Position numbers and translations under genes: made by a program. Of a stretch of 64,000 bases of DNA, positions 13,301 through 25,300 are shown piece by piece; positions within the stretch are counted from its first letter, which is position 1; the number at the start of each line of letters is the position of its first letter. Source of the stretch: Nematopogon swammerdamellus (lineage: Eukaryota; Arthropoda; Insecta; Lepidoptera; Adelidae). The notes beneath the pieces were generated by a model. The model was not told where the DNA came from. It worked only from the letters and a program-made list of their open reading frames with translations, and did no database searches. The stretch is from positions 16,167,596 to 16,231,595 of the forward strand of contig OX336343.1 in NCBI GenBank assembly GCA_946902875.1, given 5' to 3'.

Positions 13301-16300
13301 TGACTTTGAGTTGAACAACGGGCGCGGCGGGCGCTCTATATTCGAGGAGAGCTTCTTCATGCCAGACGACACCAAGATCCTGGCGGTGCGTGGCAGCGTG
13401 GGCATGCGGCGCAGCCAGAAACGGCACGACAATCAGGGCCTGGTGGGTTCGCAGTTCCGCATAATCCTGCGCGAGATGCGCGGCTTCACCGGCATCTTCG
13501 CATACGTCGTCGAAGGCATTGAGCTGGTGGACCGTATCAGCCAGACGGGCGACAGCGCCGGCAAGCCGCAGAGCAACGTCGCCATCGCCAGCTGCGGTAA
13601 GCTCAACTAACATTCACCCTGCACCCGACCGTATCACCTCGTCCACCCACACACCACACACTTATCCTATTTTATATCTATTCAAATCTCTATCGGACCA
13701 ATTTGTTTCACCTATCGACAGATTTATTCTTCAGACCTAGTATTACTATCCTCATTTATATTTAGGTAATGTTGAATTTTGAGAGGTTTATTCGGCTACT
13801 TAGCTCGCTCTTCGCACGCGAGGGTCGCTTGAGGATTACATGGCATATGTTTAGTGAAGTTAGATATTTCCTAATGAGTTGGTAGGTATTGTTTACTGTG
13901 ACCGGGCAACAGGGAATAGAGTACGCGACCGGGCGCAAACACTTACGTTTTACGAATTGAATCCTAGACAAAGTGCATGTACGTACATGGGCATTTTTAG
14001 AAAGTCTGAGCTTTCCTTCAATGAAAAAAGGTGCGTGTACTTATGTACGCACGTTAGTAGTTATACTTCTTTGGTATGAACTTCTCCCTTCGCCCCCCCT
14101 CTTTCTCTCTCCGCTTATCTATCGGGCAGCACCGCACAAGACCGACATACAAAAAATTTGTATGCGGTGACGATGACGAGTTTACTCCGCATTTTCATTT
14201 TCACAACATGCGTAAAGAAGTATAACTTCAAAAATGCAAAAAAAAAGGGAACTCTTCTTAGTCGATAGGCCTAGGAAATTAGAGTCTATTTTAAAACGGA
14301 TGTAAAATATTTGGAATATATTTTTGTTATGCTACAAGAGAGTGTGATAAGCGAATATGTATTGAGGCAGAAGGCATTCAATGCGCTAGTGCCAATACTT
14401 TGGATGATTTTACGAATGTAAAGGCTTACGTTAGTTAAAGCTAAAGTAGGTGTAAGTGGAAAACATATATTCTTAGACAAATAGTACCTAGTCTAGTTCG
14501 GTCTGGGAGGATATATATAATGAGTTTTAAGATAAGTTTCAAAATCTATATTATGTGTGTCAATGTAATAATGTTAATGGTAAACATCATTTGAATATAA
14601 CTAGAGAAATATTAATAATATATTATTAGAGAATTCTCCTTGAGCTATAGTATTGGATACGCTGAGTTTTTGACGCAGAGTGCAACTTATCTTTCGAAAA
14701 GATAGGACGGAATGCCTTTGTGTAAACGTTTTTAGATGGAATAAAAATACCAAAAGAGAGTAGTTGACGTATATTTATAGATTGTTCGTTATTAATGTTA
14801 TAAGAAGTAATATATTTACTATTAAAATGTTACCTCACGAGAGCTGCGAAATAAAATGTAAGGACGACGATTACTTATAGAAGTATATTAACACGAATTA
14901 CATATAATTATGTACTACAAATTTCCCAGAAAATATAACAAGACTGTGATGATCATAATATTTTACTAAAATTCACGTTAGATCGTTTCCAGCGTAAGTA
15001 AATGTTGTCGGACGCGGACAATCGATGTTTGCTATTTTTTAACGGCAATGTTGTTTTTTAGAAACTCGCCTTCTAATTGATGAAAGAGTGCCTACTTCGT
15101 ACGCTATTCAAGTTGAATATGAACCTTTTTCACCACAATCGACTCGGCACGCGTGAAAAACGTTTACTATTTTACGCCTGCGTGAAATGTACAAGTTACA
15201 TATTGCATTCATTTTACGTTGTTCCGAATTCTAAATGTGTAACCATAAGATAGTTGTAACGAGTAGTTGAGATGTTGTTACGGAGATGTGATTTGGGAAA
15301 GTTTAAGGATTGCGGTTCGCTTGAATTCATATTCCGTGGAAGTAGTGTTTTTTTATGTGCCTTTTCTCCTGCCGCTTGAGTGGAACCAGCGGGGTATGGA
15401 CTGGAGCGGATCTCGGTCATATTTGTAAGTTTATAAGCGGGCATTGAGCTAGGTTTAGCTCCCAATTCCACGAAGAGGTTTAGAATTTTGTAAGAATGCG
15501 AAGTGACTGATACGATATCTTTTATATTTCCTCTTTATTTTCTGTGACGAGGATTGACTGTAGGTTTCGTAAAGTTTTAGATTTGAACAAATCTCGATAA
15601 AATCGTTCGATAGTTTTTAAATGCATTAAGCGTCTTAAAGTGTATCGTAACGTGTGTCGTAAACTACGTATCGTATAATAATATAATAACGCTTCGTCGC
15701 TTGTCGCAGTAATAACGACTCGTGTACCTAACCTCGAAGCTCGATATCGAAGAAAACCGGAAAACGATCGCGGATATACAAATTAGATAAAATAAAATTA
15801 TTCAAAGTCTACGCATAATACATCTATCTATGTAGCTAATTGTTAAGTTTATTTTTCTATACTACCAAAGTTTAATAGACGATGTAAATTTGATCGATGT
15901 CCACTTGTTGAAGATTGATGTCTCGTTGATGTTTCAGCGGTAGGTAAGTCGGATCGCATCGACTGTATCCGAGTATTGTAAGTTGGACGCATGTGCAATA
16001 TTTTATTTTCACACGAGCACCACTCGATAAGCAGTGGAACTTAAGCGCGGCCATTATAATACATATATTAAGGGTACTGCTATACAGCTTGTCCCAAATA
16101 CTGTTGAACAATATTCTTGTTTTATTGTATTTTATATTTTGAGTCAAAATAATGTTACTGAATAGTATTTTATTTACCAGATTATGTATATTTAAAAAAA
16201 TATATATATATATTATAGCTTAATTGAAGGGGCAGATTCAAATATATATTTTGAAATTAATTTACTACTTATAGATTTGTTACCTATATCAGAATTTTAC

Positions 16301-19300
16301 AAATATAATGTTGTATACTTAAAGTGGATGCTTTGTATTTTTCCTTTTAAAGTGACAAACAGCTGTAAGTGTGGGCTTGTGTATGGGGAGAAGGCAGAGC
16401 CTATAAATTGGTCAATGTTATAAAGCAATGATTGTGTGCAAAAGCCTGGGTGGAGGAGAGTTAGTCTTTGACTATGTAATTTTATTGACTTATTGCGGTT
16501 TATTTGTATATTACGGAAAAGTATCTTGGGACTAGTACAAATTGGGTCTTCTGTAGCGTCCAAATCAGTTCTACAATCATACAAGTGTACCTCACTCATA
16601 CATACATAGCCCATACATAGTACATTGTCCAATGCGAAATCGTGATATAATAAACAAATCAATGCAAAGTGTGTGTTTTATTAAATTATCCTTAAACCTA
16701 TAGTTTTGTCTGTTTTGGTGAACTCAGGAATCACACTAATAAAATTATTATTGCATTGCGCAGTTAGGACTTTGAAAATAGTTTGGATAAAATATTATGA
16801 ATTTCTTACAATTTACTAAACATTAAAAATAAGTTAGGTACCTACACTTTTTTCGTAAATGTGTAATAAAAACCGGTATAAACACTGACCTCCGGCCTCC
16901 ACTACTCCGCCCATTGTGTTCGCGCCGGCTGATTACTTGGACACATCGCTGCGTTCACTGCGCGTATGCAACCTATGTTGAGCTGCTTGTGGTGGAGTTG
17001 CAAAGCCGGGTCTCTTGTTGTGAGAGGCCATGGCTTCCATATCCATTGGCAAGCAACATTCCTCATTCGGATTGTTAGTTAATTTTTTATGTTAAGATTT
17101 TAGAATAATTAAAACTGTTAGTGCTTATCTCCTGAGAGGGTCGGTCGAAATGGTAATTTTTTTTTTATGGTAACTGACACGATTGGCTACATCACCTACA
17201 ACATCCATGATGTCAGCCCTTAACACCGGGTGAACTAGGTGCCATGTCAGGGCTTCCCTTCATTTCGCGCTGGCTACACTGAACTGGACGGAAAACACAA
17301 ACTATTTACATAGCCGTTTCGACCGACGTTTCACTCAGTGCGGTGGTACCAAACCAGCCGGGATAAACCCTACCACTTAGTAAGGTAAGAAGGGAAGGGT
17401 CCTACAGTTTAACGTGGAATTCGAACCACGGTCAGCCTCCAACGGTCGAGCGGTCACCCGTCCAAGTACTGACCGCGCTCAGGCGTTGCTTAACAACAGT
17501 CGACTGACCGCACCACTGAGCTACCGAGGCTGACGAATTTCGACTTAATCGACTTTTACGACATGCGACGGGGAGAGATGCAGTGGGGCTATTCTTTTTA
17601 AGTACCGACACTACACGGTACAAATAATGTACGGCTATGTAAATAGTTTGTGTTTTTCGTCCAGTTCAGTGTAGCCGGCACGACTGAAGGGAAGCACTGA
17701 TGTGGCACCAAGTTGACCCGGTGTTATGGGCTGACATCACGGATGTTGTAGGTGATGTAGCCAAATGTGTCAGTTTCCATAAAAAAAAATGTTCCATAAC
17801 CTAACTAGATGTAAGATAGCACAGCAGCCTTGGCTGTGTTCTCCTCTAGCTAGTCCAGTATAGCCAGCAATTCAAAGGGAAGTCTCCGGTATGGCACCTA
17901 TCTTCTTGGAGGTGATATTTTCTGGTCGGAGCATTTGCTCTGGCCCCTCTGACTCGGCTATCTATACCGGATTACATAAAAAGGGGATAGAGAGTGTTTA
18001 AACAAAGTCCAAAACATGTATAATTCCTTAACACTAGGCTTTCCAAGACTGTTATTTTGCTTGTATTTTTCATCATGAACATCCGTTACAATACTATCAG
18101 AATCCTTAAAAACTATGTCCCTCCCCCCTAGGTGTAGGGTTAAATAACAAAAAACAATTATTTGAGCTTTCAGTGTAGCCAAATGAGAACACACGAAAAC
18201 CACTATCAGGCACATTCAACAGGAACGTGGTGTGATGGACTGGCATGCAAAATCCAGCAGAAATGTATACCAACCATAACTATCTCATCTAATGCCAGGC
18301 CTGTCCGACTCAGGCGACGTACCTACTGAGATTTAATAGTCTACGGCCTGCACGCGACATACTCGATATACACAACTATATTATTAGATTTTATGATATT
18401 TTTACGTTGAACCAAGCTCATGTTTGGCCTTGAACTTGCATTATGTTCATTTGCAAGAGTTTTAGTAAAAACATAAGTAATATCCAATATATCTAACTAT
18501 TTTTCCACACTTGATTATGACTGAAATTATGAGAGTTAGGGCCCTCAAGCCTTGCAATGACTGCGATATAGGAATATCTATTCTGGCCTCTCAAAAATTT
18601 ATAGCTCACTCACAAGTCTGAACTTTCTGAACTAACCTAAGTACCTACCTAACATCACACAAGTTATTATTACACAATTTAATTATGTTTTAATAGGTGA
18701 TATGTTTGATACCCATTCCTCTAACTATTATTGTCAACCCTTTGCATCGTCACTATAACCAATCACGCACCAAGTGTGTGACAGATACTGTCAACGCAAA
18801 GTGAGTGTTGTGTGCGCGTCGTTCGACTTATATTAGCTTGCACGCGACCCTCACTTCATTTTCTCTGTATATTTTACGTGGTACATCAAACAAAAGTACC
18901 TGAGTATTCTGTCCTGCTTGATAAAGAAATTTGAAAAACAAGTAGCACTTAAAAAATACAGGACTGAATAGGAACCCATTTTTTAAGTTCAGTAGAATTT
19001 GTCCATAATTTGATATGAGACCATGAGCCCACATTATCAGCTGTTACACATTCGTCAATCACAGCGCCATATTGCCATATGTGCTTGCTTAAAATAAAAT
19101 GTAGCTACAGTTATACCAAATCATTAACACAACGAACAGGTCGTTTATGAGCTACAGGCAGAAGAATAGACAAGACATCGGACCAATTTTATAAGGGAGG
19201 GACTGCCAGCCTCGCTGCTTACGGAACCCCAAAAATCTAGATTAACAAACCTGAGTGAGTCTTTGATTTTAAATAATGTCAATCGCTTTCATAATGTATC

Positions 19301-22300
19301 AGCAATTTCTAAATTAGAATAGTAATATCAGCACTGCACTTTTAATCTTCATAATTCGTAGTGTTGCTTGCTCTGATTGAACAAAAATTAACATATCATA
19401 TTATCAGGGCCGTCTCAAGGGTGGGGCGAGCGGGGCGGGCGCCCCGGGCGCCCTGCGCTAGAGGGGCGCCTTAGGCGTCCCGATAGTTTGCCGCACAGGC
19501 TTTCCGCCATCGCCATTTTCCGCCTCCTCCTAAGCTTTCTCTAAAATTACGCGTCGGAAAAAAAGACGTAGTTACCTGCTTAAAAATATAGTATATAAAT
19601 AATAAATAATCACTAGCTATTGTGCATTTCCACGAGTTCTGACTTTCTTTCTACTTTATATTCTCTAGACACTTTACTTTATTAAAATATGTTTCAGTAA
19701 TGTTTTTTATTAATTTAACCCTAACATTATCTACACATTAGGTGCACTGACATAAAATTTAAATTAAAATTAATTTAAATTCGCCGCATAAAATAAAATC
19801 ACCTATGATGTTAGATTCTGGGACGGCAGCGGGGGCACTAAGCTTGTGTTTGCCCCGGGCACCTATTACTCAAGAGACGGGCCTGCATATTATGGATACA
19901 AACTGACCTTGTAGTAGACATCGGGCACGTACTGCTTGTCGCTGGACTCGCGGATGTAGCCCAGCTCGGGCGCGTCCTTGGTAGGCAGCAGGCAGCCGTC
20001 GCGCACCAGCGCCATGCACTGCCCCGACACCTGGTACCCCTCCATGTGCACTTGATTGCTGTTGTCCCCTGTATCCAATTACAATAATAGTTTGTTTAAT
20101 CACAATCATAATTATAACAAAAGCAACATTGGGAGCAACCATGGAGGTACCAAAGCCACGCACAGGCGTGCGTGGCTTTGGTACCTATGGCCCGCTATGG
20201 AGAAGGCATGACGAATTATTTTCTCCGAAACGCGTGCGCTGGAACGACGTATGAGGAGTGCCGAGCGGGGGGTTTCTTTATCTCAACCATCTTGATATAG
20301 TGTGCACGCGACAGAAAGAGAAAGAGCATGGAGACTGCCGCGGAGACTGACGCGCTTTTGTTCGTGCGATGACCAATATTGGTAGGCGCAGGTGCCTCGG
20401 TTCGGTGGCGTTTTGGCCTCTCCATAGCGGGCGCGGGCGCGCGTGGCTTCATAGCTTCATGGGAGCAACCAAGAGAACACAAAGGAGCAACGCATAACCA
20501 GAACTTACACAAACAAATATGAAATGTTTCAAATGATAGACCGAGGAGTAAGTCACCCAAACATTGCGAAGGAATTCGCGATTGGGAAAACGACCCATAC
20601 TATAATCCGACACCCCGTTAATTGGAATTGCCTGTGTTTTTAGGGGTTCGGATTAGCGCGGCTCTACTCTATGTAGGGCACATAGAATGCGCTAAACGCT
20701 TACAACAAACAGTGCTTCCGATTCCAGGGTCTCAGTCTCGGTCTCGGTGAATTTTCAAAACTTTGGACCTGAGTGAATGTGAACGAAATTAGTTCGTTTG
20801 GGGGAAGGAGTTGATTGGAAAGCAACATTTAAACACTAGCCAGGAAAGGGCAGTTTCAATGAACACTATGTAATAAATAATATAAAATTTGTTGAACATG
20901 TTATCTCGTAAAGAAATAGACTCCATACTGTTATTCAAACGATGCAATAGGCTGATTATTAGTAAGGCAGAAGATCTAACTACTGACCTGTGACGCAGAC
21001 AGTGACGAACTTGGAGCCGAAGTAGCCGCTGGAGGCGTAGCGGCACGCGTTGGGGTGCTGGTTCTGGAAGTAGCCCGCCATGATGCACTCCTGTGCAGAC
21101 AGGAAATGCGAGTCCACGCCCCTGTGAAAAAAAATCAACGTCATATGTATATTTTCACATTTTGCTTCAGTAAAAAATTACAATATTAAATTTGATATAA
21201 ACTACACAGAATAGTACCCATAGGTAAACACATGAGTGGAGGTTTCTGAAAGTGTAGCTGTAGATATCACAGAACATAAAAAAATTGGTTGTCTGTAAAG
21301 TCGGTTTACGGACGATAGTTTTACGTGTTAACGTCATTCAATTTCTGCTGCCCTGGTACTTTAGAACCACAGAGATAAATGTGTACGCTTGGGCCGATTG
21401 TGCCTCTCTATCGCTTGTTACGCGCTCTCGCTTGCACACACAGGCTCAGATGGAACGTGACACTTTTTCGTGCGTGCAGCCGGTGTTCATCAATTTATAA
21501 GACGTGACGTTATCACGTCAAAAACGTGTAGAAGTAGCGTCATTACTTACTTACCCCCCCCCCCCCCCCCCCGAGCAAGTCCACTGCCCCCCCGGAATTC
21601 TGTTTTATTTACAAAATGCCCTATCCGAAATTATTATGAGCTCCCCCCCCCCCCCCCCCCCCGAATCATTGAGATGCCCCCCCGGAGAAATTTTTCTGAA
21701 AGAAACACTGAGTGTAACCATGATTTTTTTAATTTTCTTTAAAATTTAGACCCATACAACAGATTGTATGTTTTCATACCTCCAAGCTATAATTGTTGAC
21801 TTCTGTATGCAACAATTTTTTTTGCACTGTAATATAGCACAATAAGGCATATAATGTATTGTTTTAGCCTGATGGTTTCCATGATACTAATAAAAGGTGA
21901 CTTATATGAGTGGAGATCAAGTTGAGCGGAGCTACGCTTATATTATGTGCTACGCACGAGCCACATGCTACTTCTACCCGTTTTTTATGTTCTGTGGTTG
22001 ATACAGATGTATAATAATGGGCGACACTTGTGGCGCACTGCCTTACTTTTTATTGTCATCTTTACAGTTACACTACTATACACTCGGATATCTCGCCTTA
22101 TCGGTTACCCATAAGACTTATTGCAATGTGTCTTCTACCAATCAATGTTTGGATTATGAGGATTAAATGAAAAGAAAAAACCAGGAAGGCGACTCACCGA
22201 ATATGCTGTACAGTTCCCTTGGCGACGTCCTCGCTGAGTAGATCCGTGAAGATCCAGCCGACCTGAGTGAGCCCCAGCCGCGACGCTATCTCCTCCACCA

Positions 22301-25300
22301 CCTCAGCGCCGCCCCCGCCTTCACCCAGCAGCTGTCGCAAAACACTATTTTTATGGAACTTGACTGATTAAAAAATTACAAGAAATAAACTACTTACACA
22401 GAATAGTATAGGTAGGTAAACACATGAGTGGATGTTTCTGAAAGTGTAACTGTAGATATCACTGAACAAAAAAAAAACATGTAGAAATAGCACAAAGACT
22501 TATTTATTACTGTGCAGGGCAAGCTGGTGTAACCACTCACATTATACACGGTGTTGCAGTTGACCCCGTAATATATTTAACTGACATAAGGGGGTTATTC
22601 TATATGTGAAACTAAACAACTTCTGTGGCGAATTTTTTTTTTAAGCATGTGTACATGTGTCCCAGTACCACGATTCATCAGCTCATATTAAGCTACTAAA
22701 AGGTTATTCGATTTTTTTTAATCAGGCTTATTGTTTCCATGTTTTTTCAGGATTTTCTGCGGCAAGATGGTCTGACAAGAGCACTCTGTCATACAAAAAT
22801 GATAATAGTTGTTTCTCAAATACTATTAATAAAGGCTGACATTATTTAGATTACTATGCAGTTCAGTCTTTGATTTAAATCTGGGACAGCCTGTATAAAG
22901 TGTGTTGTGATTCGTCCAATTAGATAAATTATTTGTGAGTCTATCGTTTTTGAATTGTGTTTATTCTATTCTAATATTTTTCTATTATTTTAGCTAGATG
23001 GTTTGGTGGCTGTCGCAGGTCCATTGGGTAGACGGACGCTCGAATGGATGCCAAGTACAAGAAAGCGTAACACCATCCCAGCTAGGTGGGCAAATGGTCT
23101 AAAAGATAGCCCGGAGTGGATGGATCAGAAGAGTGAAAAGACACGTGTGGTGCTGGTGGTGTGCCTTGGGAGAGGCCTATGTCCAGCAGTGGACCGATAC
23201 GAGCTGATGATGATGGTTTCTGTGAGAGTAATGAATGTGACAGATGTGAGGGGAGATGAAGTGTGCGAAACTTTTTTGTCAGCCTTGGTAGCTCAGTGGT
23301 GCGGTCGGTCGACTGTTGTTAAGCACACGTGGGCAAGGCCAGTGGTTCGTCCGTTGGAGGCTGACCGTGGTTCGTTTTCCACGTAAAACTGTAGGTCCTT
23401 CTTACCTTACTAGGTGGTGGTGGTTGGGTTTATCCCGCCCGGGTTGGTACCACCGCACTGATTGAAACTTCGGTCGAAACGGCTATGTAAATAGTCCGTG
23501 TTTTCCATCCAATTCAGTGTAGCCGACATGAAATGTAGGGAAGCATGGACGTGGCACCTAGTTCACCCGGTTGTAGATGTAGCCAACCATGGCTGTTTCC
23601 ATAAAAAAATACGCTCAATACGTACGTACATGGGTACCGCCCACTTACGACTTCTACAATTTTTTATGTTCTGTGATTTGAGGTACTCAACCACCCTGGC
23701 CGCCTTATGTCCTTCATACAATATGTACGCTGTTGTAGCTGGAGGCCAGGGGGTTTTGCACGAAGGCCTCCGAACAAGAAGGACTAGTTTACAGGTGTAG
23801 GAGCCATCCGTCGACAACCACCTCACTCATAGGATCAGCCCATTACAACTCATTTCTGTCATAACTAGTTGTCATGCCAGTTCAACTGGATGGAAAACCT
23901 GGCGGCGATCGCTGAACAAATTATTGATGTCTCTTGACAGCGATACAGTTCGACAAAGGTGCAGAATATGATTTTTCAATTAATTCACCAAATATACCGG
24001 CGTTCATTAAGCCAACAGTATGGAGTCGGACACTTGACTAAGCGGCCGTAATTCTCTGGCAAGGCCTAGATTTTCCTCAGTTTCCAGACCACAAGGAAAA
24101 TATTTATAAATTTTTTTTTTTTTTTGGGAACTGACACAGTTGGCTACATCACCTACAACATCCGTGACGTTAGCCCATAACACCGGGTGAACTAGGTGCC
24201 ATGTCAGTGCTTCCCTTCATTTCATGTCGGCTACACTGAACTAAACGGAAAACACGAACTATTTACATAGCCGTTTCGACCGACGTTTCGTTCAATGCGG
24301 TGGTATCAACCCGGCCGGGATAAACCCTACTGCCTAGCAAGGTAAGAAGGGAAGGGACGTACAGTTTAATGTGGATACGAACCGCGGTTAGTCTCCAACG
24401 GTCGAGCGGTCACCCATCCAAGCACCGACCGAGCTCAGCGTTGCTTAACAACAGTCGACTGACCGCACCACTGAGCTACCGAGGCTGACGAATTTCCTTA
24501 TCCCTTAGTCGACTTTTACGACATGCGACAGGGAGAGATGCAGTGGGGCTATTCTTTTTAAGTACCGACCCCACACGGTACGAAATATAATATCGAGCTT
24601 TGAGCGGGGAGCGTGTGTTGCCATGCCATCTCTCGCTTGCGTCGCTGTAATTGCGCAAGGCAGAGATGGCACTTCACATGCCAAGTTTGTTCAAGGGAGC
24701 ATGCCCACGCACGGCTGCCCTAGGAACATACGTTGGCCTAGCTACAGGTTAAAGCGACAGCCTCTTAAGTTGGAGATTATTTAAATTAGGTACCTGCACT
24801 GAATCACGACAGCTCATCTGAGGAGGTTCATATATTGCGGCCACACGCGCACGAATACCTGCAACAGCAGAGACAACAATTTGCAATTAAACAACATTTT
24901 AAATCCTCAGTATCAGGAAACTTGACATACAAGTTGCCCTAACTGGTTAGTTCACATTTGGACAAATTATGTACAAGTCATTGTGCTAACACGAAATACC
25001 TCTGTCTTACCACCAACAGTCAGAAATATAGGGGCATGATTTATTATCACCGCGACCTAGACAGATCTATTGCGATCTCAATAGTTCGGACAAGATAACT
25101 ATCAAGCAGCAAGTAAGGCACGCAGACCCACCTGTCGTAAGACTCGGTGGAAGGACCGCGCCAAGGTGAGAGGTGGCTAGCATGTAGCCCTATAGCACAT
25201 CTCGTCCTTATCCCTTAGTCGCATTTAACGACATGCACGGGGAGAGATGCAGTGGAGCTATTACACTTCCCTATGGATTGCTGGCTATACTGGACTAGAG

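Noticed and set aside
12666..13613. 315-codon minus-strand ORF antisense to the TRIM-cyclophilin CDS, plus other long frames in 11718-12882
   Set aside because: These are shadows of a highly GC-rich coding exon. They show no domain and are rich in Arg, Ala and His from reversed codons.
15872..16662. Minus-strand ORFs of 91 and 121 codons
   Set aside because: They lie in the inferred 3' UTR of the nested gene, lack motifs, and are AT-rich without coding bias.
21470..21749. Pro-rich ORFs over C-homopolymers
   Set aside because: They arise from poly-C tracts read as Pro codons.
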